Part shown: positions 57,679-64,000 of the stretch, in pieces
Layout of the letters: each line of letters opens with the position of its first letter
How positions within the stretch are numbered: the stretch's first letter is position 1
Source: Homalodisca vitripennis
Lineage: Eukaryota > Arthropoda > Insecta > Hemiptera > Cicadellidae
Direction: 5' to 3'
DNA: 64,000 bases
Assembly: GCF_021130785.1 (NCBI RefSeq)
Contig: NC_060214.1
Location: 47,119,001 to 47,183,000, forward strand
The notes under the pieces: generated by a model
Databases searched by the model: none
What the model saw: only the letters and a program-made list of their open reading frames with translations
Told to the model about the DNA's origin: nothing
Position numbers and translations under genes: made by a program

Positions 57679-60630
57679 ATGTTAACACCGCGGAAGAATA
57701 AAGTGCTAGCCCAATGTACTTACTGTGGAGACGGCGAAGAAGAAGAAATAGGCGGTATTGGATTCACCCCATTGCTTCAAAATCGACATACTTCTTCTGG
57801 GTCCTTCAAAGTTTTATTCAATTCATTGCGGAACAGTGAAGAAAGATTCTTTTCTTACTTTCGTATGTCAATCAAATCATATGATGAAACTTTATGACAA
57901 ACTGAAAGACAAGCTGCAAAAACAAGATACAAAACATGAGGAACTCCATCCAACCTATGGAAATGCTTGCCGTTTTACAATAAGGTAAGTTTATAAATGT
58001 GTTAGTAATTTGTATTTGTAAATATAGTCGATATGTCATTTTAAGGTTATTTTATACAAAAACATTACAAATATGTACATGGATAACATTTATTTGTATA
58101 AGAAATATACAAAAGAGTAATACTGCTACATAAGAAATTTTATATTTTTACTTTTTATCAAATATTAAAATCATTTGAAATCTCCTTCGAAATCCAAGGA
58201 CAAGACACTTGATGCTGGGAGTAGCTGTAGCACGATGCGGGGTTGGTGTCCGTGATGGTGGCGTTGGCTGCTGGTTGCTTGCTTCTTGACTGATTTGTTG
58301 GTTCATTGGATAGTACTGTTCACTGCTGGTTGAGGTATGTGGGTGAATCGGACGAATGTATGGGTTGATGTAGGTCTGGTTTGAAAAATGCGGAGCAAAC
58401 TGCGGTTGTCGTTGATGACAATACACGTGTTTTGAGGCTGACTCCCGGGATATGGGTAGTGGACTTGCTGGTATTAGCGAAGTAGGGACCTGGCTGGTTC
58501 CTTGACCCTGTCCCTTGGGCCTTGAACGTTTTTTTAAAACCCCGAGAACGCCTAGCTGAAATTCAACAAACTGGTCAGTAGTAAAGGTCTTTAAAGTTGG
58601 AACCATACTTCTGAAGAAGCCAAAGTAAGTTTCTTCTTCGTCATATTACGGCTGTTCAAAGATTTTCATCATCTTCAGTTCGAACTCGTCTTCGTTCTCT
58701 TTCTTTTTCTTGTTACTTTTGGTTTGTTTGGCTGCGCTGGAATACGAGTTCCTGTATTGTCTATTATAATCTTCCGTCGGTGATACAGAATTATTGCCTT
58801 CGGGTACGTTGATGGATGACTCTGTGTCATGTTGGTGAGCTATTTTTCTTCAAAAATTGAAGTTGGTCGTGATATATGTATTTTTTTATTTTACTATGCT
58901 CCAGCTCCTGATCTTTTTGAATCCTTATCTTGTCGAATGTGCTTCATCCACCTATCCCCTTATATTTCGCCATTTCTTCAGCAAGTTGTCCCCTGAAATA
59001 AAACCCCGCATTAATTATTTGATTATCTATTGAGGCATAGGCAGTTGGAAATAAATTGACAGTTTAAAGGGGAGACGGTATCTTTTAGGGAATAAACAAA
59101 TATAACAATCTTTTTTACGTAATACCATGTTACTTGCAATATAGTTTGTTTTACTTTAGGTTTGTTGGCTGCCCTACTGTTCAGTGTCTATTTTCAGCAA
59201 CTGGTGACAGCTGTAATATATTTATATTTGTATTCGTCCAAAAGAAAAAATCAAACGCTGCCTTCAGGGAAAATCCAAACCCAGAACGAAAGTTCAGTAT
59301 AATTTGGTTTCAATGAAGAGAGCAGTAGGAAAGCTAAATATTTTGGATAGGCTAGGCATTCGACCTGGACAGTTTTATTTTAGACTAAAGAGAAATCGAC
59401 TCCAAGAGAGATAAAAAAGCAAAAGAAGACAAAAAAAAAAGGTTACTGAAAAGGAAAGGAAAAGACATTAAAGATGAAAGTACCTAGTTGGTTTTAAGAG
59501 TAAAAAACCTTGTGTAAACTTTAATTGTACAAGTTAGTTTTTTCATAATTTTAGGTACACATATTTAACAAACTATGATAACTAACTATGAAAACTCGAA
59601 CAAAGACAGTTATAACATCTGTTGTTCTTTGTTCTAGGTTACTTGGCTTCTGGCAACACGTTTACTGACCTACACTTCTATACTACAACTTGGAATCTCT
59701 AACAATAAGTAAAATTGTAGAAAACGTATGCAGCAGTTTATGGGACGTTTTTTGCGTTCGGAGTGTTTTCCAGAACTGACGGCAGAGAAATCTGAAGGAA
59801 ATATCAGAAGGATTTTTGTAATAAAAAAACACAAATTTCCCCATTGCGTTGGGGCTGTGGACGGAAAACATCTCAGAGTTGTCAAGCCTGAGCATAGCGG
59901 TTCTTTGTATTTCAATTACAAAGGTTTATTTTTCTATTGTGCTAATGGCGGTGTGTGATGCAAATTATCGTTTTTTACCTTCGTTGACATTGGGGCTTAC
60001 GATCAGAAGCAGATCCATCAGTTCAAATCAAATCAAGTCTATGGAAAAAAATTCAGGATCAAGCAATAGAATTTCCTAAATCTGAGCCTCTCCCAGGGAG
60101 TGAATTACCTAATATGCCTTATTTCTTCCTAGGAGACGAAGCATTCCCATTAAGTACTAAGCTTATGCGTCCTTTTGGAGGCCACAACTTAACTGTTGAG
60201 AAAAGAGTTTTCAACTATAGGTTAAGAAGAGTTAGAAAGAATTGAATGCACATTTGGCATCATGAGCAGTAAGTGGCGGATCTTCCATCGACCTATGAAA
60301 TGTGAACATTGATTTAGCTGTCAAGATAACGAAAGCCTGTGTAATTCTACACAACTTTTGTTAGAGTGAGGGATGGAAATAGGTTAGAAGATGCATCTAC
60401 TGTTGTTTGGATGGGAAGATTTGCCAGTACGTACCCATCAAGGAACTAATCAGTCATTGCGAGGTGAGATCAAGTCCATCCAGGTTAGAAATGTTTTGGC
60501 TAAGTACTTTCATGACAAACGTTGGATCAGTGACATGGCAGTTAAAAAAAAATCTAATCACACCCGTGGACAAAAATGTGAACTGTTTATGATGTTAAGG
60601 CTAATAGTTTTTATACATATAGTTTAAGTA
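57679..60630 (+). pseudogene. PIF/Harbinger transposase (DDE_Tnp_4), two exons, frameshifted
   Basis: Exon 1 (about 57679-57984) carries R-R-Y-W-I-H-P then L-L-Q-N-R, and E-E-R-F-F-S-Y-F-R-M-S. It ends at a good donor (AAG|GTAAGT). Exon 2 begins after TTCTAG at 59638: L-A-S-G-N-T-F-T-D-L-H-F. The DDE triad is visible: D of G-A-V-D-G-K-H at 59860-59862, D of L-G-D-E-A-F at 60135-60137, and E of I-E-C-T-F-G at 60244-60246. The C-terminal V-R-N-V-L-A-K-Y-F is near 60480-60515. The protein cuts and joins the element using its ends. At least six frame changes or stops (around 57776, 57893, the splice junction, 59690, 59926 and 60241) inactivate it. The 1.65-kb intron contains exon 2 of the opposite-strand MADF gene. 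Confidence 0.88.
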
Positions 60631-61160
60631 AAAAATAGTATTACAAATTCATAACAACAATGTCAGTGTCCTAAACTTTGCATTAAAATTCGTTTTAGAA
60701 ATATATTAGTGTTTCATATTTATTCAACTTTTTCCTTCAAATTTGAAATAGCTTTTTAATTTAATTTTTCTCAGGTACTTTCTTGCTAGTTTTCCACAGA
60801 CCTTTTGACATTTTAACAGTTCTAGTCTTTTTTATTTACCCAATACTATTCAAATGTAAATAATACGGTTATTTCTGATGAAACACATTTATCACATGCT
60901 ATTATGTTTATTAACTATGAAAAACTTCTAAACGGTACTTACCCAACTGTTTCTATTTCAGAAAGCGGATTTGTCTTCAAATCCAGGAAATAGCGCATGA
61001 CAGATTTCTCTCCAAGCTTCCCTGTTCTTGTTTTCTGTCTTTATACTCCTCTATCGACTTGTCCCAACTGCAGTGGTCTTTCTTCCACAAACATAATTAA
61101 TTTTTCCATGTCAATATCTTCATCAGTCCTCGACTGCCACTACTCTTGTGTTTCACTCAT
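58148..61160 (-). pseudogene. Harbinger partner protein with MADF and BESS domains, two exons, broken
   Basis: Exon 1 (61160-60943, minus): ATG at 61160. D-M-E-K-L-I-M-F-V-E-E-R-P, then after shifts S-I-E-E-Y-K-D-R-K-Q and W-R-E-I-C-H-A-L-F; donor GG|GTAAGT. Exon 2 (58992-58148): acceptor TTTCAG, then L-L-K-K-W-R-N-I-R, W-M-K-H-I-R-Q-D and Y-H-D-Q-L-Q-F-L-K, completing the MADF fold. A lysine-rich linker follows, then a stop. The BESS motif is F-F-R-S-M-V-P-T-L-K and F-V-E-F-Q-L-G-V-L, and the tail is P/Q/S-rich. MADF proteins bind DNA and are thought to recruit the transposase to the ends or into the nucleus. The 152-codon intact frame at 58606-58148 covers the BESS and tail only. The 1.95-kb intron holds transposase exon 2. 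Confidence 0.8.
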
Positions 61161-61434
61161 TTTTTACTTAAAAAAAAAAAAAAAAAAACAACACACTGAA
61201 CAAAAACAATACCGAAGTATACGTACGTCTTCACTCTCCAATGGCAAACCCAAGACTAGAGGTTGAGCCGTGCGGCGCGCGCCGGACCGTGTGTGAACCC
61301 CCAATATGATACAATAGCCCTTCGCAGAGTAGTCCGGCGTGGACCGTCGCGTGTCCGGCGTAGGGGAGTCGGCGGGAATTTGTGCGCCGCGCGGCGTCCT
61401 GCTCCCATAGCCCAACGCCGTATTATCAGCCTCG

Positions 61435-61471
61435 CGCCGCACGGCGCGCGCCGGATCGTGTGAAAGAGCAC
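61435..61471 (-). repeat. Harbinger right terminal inverted repeat
   Basis: Reverse complement of 57525-57561, one mismatch; ends GTGTGAAAGAGCAC. Confidence 0.9.
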
Positions 61472-61474
61472 TTA
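61472..61474 (+). repeat. Target-site duplication TTA (right)
   Basis: Matches TTA at 57522-57524. Confidence 0.85.
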
Positions 61475-62153
61475 TGTTGTCGTTGAAATGTAAGGTATAT
61501 GCTGAAGGCAAATGCAAAATCTAATAGTTAAAAGCCAATAATGTTTACGTTAATCATGATCATATTCGGAGGGGAGGGTGACTATTAAAAGTATTAATCA
61601 TTACTGGAACCTTATTATTTCACATATCCACTTATTAACCGCCACGGCCAGCAGCATACAGATCCAACACATTTTGACCGCAGCTCTGCGCAGCTTTTCA
61701 GCGGATGACGCTTGAACAACGAAGACATTATATCGAGTGCAGCACAATGTCGAAATATCGGCTCGAGTCGCTCCGCAAAGTTGTAAACAGGATTCGCTAC
61801 TAAAAGCACCTGACGTCTGAATTACGTTTCAAGAAAAAATGTCTCGAAACAGTTGCGCGCGAACGTGGCGACACGTGTCGGACTGCTACCAGAAGCCTTT
61901 CTTCTGGTGTGATGGTCTTGCAACTATTACAAAAACTAGAACAAAAAGTGGTAAACTTTTTTTGACCTCTTTATACAGTTATAAATCTTTAGTCGATCAT
62001 TTTCGAGTTCCGCAATAAACTCGAAACATTTCTAGTTTGTGGGGTGAACCCAATATTTTATTTTTCTTTCCGGTGGTGACTTTCAAGATATATTCAACAG
62101 AATGGCAACGTGATATCCTCGTCCACTGTAAATTGTAAAAACCCCACTAAAAA
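61475..62153. other. Mixed stretch with a GC-richer part
   Basis: 61620-61930 is CpG-richer (GCGCGCGAACGTGGCGACAC, CCAGAAGCCTTTCTTCTGG, the latter an inverted repeat). The 64-codon minus frame 61615-61809 has no recognised domain. Confidence 0.3.
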
Positions 62154-62349
62154 CATTCATCAGTCGGTGATCACTGTTCGACTGAGATTGTTTATCACAA
62201 AACATTCATCAGTCGGTGATCACTGTGCGACTGATATTGTTTATCACAAAACATTCTTCAGTCGTTGATCACTATTCGACTAAGATTGTTTATCACAAAA
62301 CATTCATCAGTCGGTGATCACAGTGCGACTGAGATTGTTTATCACAGCA
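62154..62349. repeat. Four tandem 49-bp repeats carrying a palindrome
   Basis: Units start at 62154, 62203, 62252 and 62301. Each reads CATTCATCAGTCGGTGATCA, CTGTTCGACTGAGATTG, then TTTATCACAAAA. Each holds the perfect palindrome GTGATCAC (GTTGATCAC in unit 3) flanked by TCAGTCG and its complement CGACTGA. Open frames across it (77 and 74 codons, plus) come from the repeat. Confidence 0.93.
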
Positions 62350-62719
62350 TTTTATGTTTCGAACCCAAACGCTTCCAACTTGTCAGGTGGCTTGACCGGT
62401 CGAAACAATTTGACTCACGTTTCTATATGTGTGCGGCCGGCCTTATTTCCGTATCAGACAGCTTTCTGGTGCATTCACAATCAGTCGGCAAACCGTGAAA
62501 CATTTGAACCCACGGTAATTTCGCGGTACTATGACTAAAATAGCGGCACCACTTACTATGGTTATTGCGTTCTTTAGCTTATTCCGTTTTATTTCAAGCT
62601 AATAACAGTAATATATACTAATAATAAAGTATGCGAGGACTATAAAAATGGCGGCCTCTTATAATAAATGTACGGTAGTTATTGTTATACATTTGTAACT
62701 AAAAATTAAGTTACATTTA

Positions 62720-63340
62720 CATAAATTTTGTAACGAAGGCACTGATAAATTGCTTGCTTTTGCATTTTGAACGCTCTGTGAAACTGGCTATTGGCGCTAG
62801 CTCCCCACAACACTAAGCCGTAGATGAGGTGGGGATATACGAAACCGTAATACGCCGTCATCAGAACCTAAGGCAGTGTGTGGTTAAGGACCTCTGAACA
62901 TAAACACCGGAGGACAATTTAGAGCATACATGATCTATGTGGACGATCCAAGTCAATCCCCTATCCAAGAATATTCCGAGGAACTTTGAACTATCGACTT
63001 CATCTAGCCAACCATCTAATAAGACGATTGGTCCATCGTTTTGATCTACCGATCGCAAAGCGAAAGTTAGAACATTTGATTTTGAGGAATTTGCTTTGAG
63101 ATTTACACTGTTGAACTGTTGAACACAATTATTTGTTCCTGAATTATTTTGGAATTGTTATTAAAGCAAAGTTGTTTGTCATCAGAATACTGTACGAGTC
63201 TCCCATGCTGCAGCGCTGACTATATCATTAACATAGATAAGAAAAAGAATTGAACTAAAGATTGATCCTTGAGGGATACCGTAACTAAGTTGAATCGGTT
63301 CAGAGAATTTATCTGTTATTTGGACAACTTAAAAATCGTT
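62720..63340 (-). pseudogene. LINE reverse transcriptase, Jockey/CR1-like, C-terminal half
   Basis: Minus-strand reading: F-S-E-P-I-Q-L-S-Y then G-I-P-Q-G-S (63280-63263), L-F-L-I-Y-V-N-D-I, and Y-S-D-D (63189-63178; family Y/F-A-D-D). Then F-L-G-I-F-L-D-R-G-L-T-W (about 62980), inside a 65-codon open frame (63058-62861). Then Y-P-H-L-I-Y-G-L-V-L-W-G-A (about 62835-62800) and F-K-M-Q-K-Q-A-I. This is the palm, thumb and post-thumb order of non-LTR reverse transcriptases that copy LINE RNA at a nicked target. At least two frame breaks and no endonuclease in the window's remainder: a 5'-truncated dead copy. Confidence 0.8.
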
Positions 63341-64000
63341 TACTAAAGAATTAACTGGACAAATTCAAAATTTGGGGAGGAGGGCTCCGGACATCTTGGG
63401 CCCCCTCGCTGGCTAAGTCCTTGAAGCAGTTGTACAAATAAAGGTTTACGAGAATACAGGAAGACAGAGGACGAGCAGGTAGGAGGTGAGGGACACGCTC
63501 GTGCGCTTGCGAGTTGTCGACGAGGTGACCTCATTCTGGTTAGGTTTGAAAAGAGCCGCCGTCTTCTCTTTATCAATCTTTCAGTTCCCTATTCAGCAGC
63601 AATTGTAAAGTAATGACTGTGTCAACATCTTCATCTTTCTTACTATGAAGTTCTCTTTGCCGTTGGATATGATTTTATACCCCAAACCATACAAAGTAGA
63701 ATTTGGTTAAATATATATTTAAACTATATATGCTGTAGACTCTTATAAGGTTATTTCACAATTATATTAGTTCGCTATTTTCTGAAAAAGTACTTTTGAC
63801 AATTTAAAAGAGTGAAAACAAAACGCCAACACAATACATCACACAAGAGTTTTGCGCCTTTCTTTAGGTTCGTGTTATCAGTGTTGTCACCGTATGCTGG
63901 GAAGTAGACAGCTTTAAGGGGTTCTGATAAAATAATACCCTTTTCCCTAGACATTATTTAATGCGTTGGCAGACATCCAAATTGTAGTAAGTACATAAAG
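63341..64000. other. Window end, GC-richer then AT-rich
   Basis: 63370-63560 is GC-rich and holds a 77-codon minus frame, R/P/S-rich, upstream (in LINE sense) of the reverse transcriptase but not matching any LINE domain. After 63600 the DNA is AT-rich with nothing seen. Confidence 0.3.

Larger units (their letters stand above)
57525..61471. mobile_element. PIF/Harbinger DNA transposon, 3947 bp, full length but decayed
   Basis: Terminal inverted repeats of 37 bp start GTGCTCTTTCACACGATCC on both ends and differ at one position (base 25, A versus G). They are flanked by TTA on both sides. GC-rich subterminal copies of the repeat (TCCGGCGCGTGCCGTGCGGC at about 57618; GCGGCGCGCGCCGGACCG at about 61272) probably bind transposase. 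Inside are a transposase on plus and a MADF-BESS protein on minus, the two proteins used by this superfamily. Both coding parts carry several indels and stops, so the copy is not autonomous, although its ends look mobilisable. Confidence 0.92.

Noticed and set aside
61164..61517. 117-codon and shorter frames in several phases at the right end of the Harbinger element
   Set aside because: Stop-free only because of the GC-rich terminal and subterminal repeats and a poly-A tract.
62154..62349. CRISPR-like array
   Set aside because: Whole 49-bp unit is repeated; no distinct spacers.

Overview
This is AT-rich eukaryotic DNA, most likely from a large insect genome. The view rests on its mobile-element content: a PIF/Harbinger transposon with a MADF-BESS partner gene, Jockey/CR1-type LINE fragments, Tc1/mariner-superfamily (DDE_3) transposase relics, a Helitron-like element, tRNA-derived SINEs and a 5S-rRNA-derived SINE. 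Simple repeats and many old dispersed repeats fill the rest. I found no complete host protein-coding gene. Almost every open frame is short and overlaps a repeat. Two tiny candidate host exons are flagged: bases 1-63 and 9304-9326, each followed by a good splice donor. The species cannot be named from this sequence alone.

Layout. 1-20 kb: AT-rich spacer or intron-like DNA with scattered old repeats that recur elsewhere in the window, two minus-strand tRNA-derived SINEs, a candidate first exon near 9.3 kb, and TA and AC microsatellites. 21-23 kb: two different LINE reverse-transcriptase fragments and two copies of a repeat carrying ETS-like CCGGAAGTG sites. 24.0-28.55 kb: a composite Helitron-like element whose inside holds direct repeats and an inverted copy of its own 5' end. 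It is followed by a TA tract and a tRNA-like gene. 29-46 kb: a mosaic of at least eight dispersed families, several present as inverted pairs, including the 5S-derived SINE (31.7 kb), a polyadenylated retroposon tail (38.0 kb), a LINE-like endonuclease remnant (42.3 kb) and a strong short hairpin (43.8 kb).

50.6-55.9 kb: a large inverted pair of decayed DDE-transposase units, each with a divergent small ORF, facing each other across an 18.5-copy, 75-bp minisatellite that is open in several frames on both strands. 56.0-56.4 kb: a CpG-rich block. 57,525-61,471: a full-length but frame-broken PIF/Harbinger element with 37-bp terminal inverted repeats and TTA target duplications. Its transposase (+) and MADF-BESS protein (-) genes appear interleaved, each having an exon inside the other's intron. 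62.15 kb: four 49-bp palindrome-bearing tandem repeats. 62.7-63.3 kb: a minus-strand LINE reverse transcriptase.

The genes here do not form a host pathway. The only functional pair is the two Harbinger proteins, which in this superfamily act together in transposition. The best candidates for something unusual are the interleaved Harbinger gene pair, the palindromic transposase/minisatellite structure, and the inverted-end Helitron.
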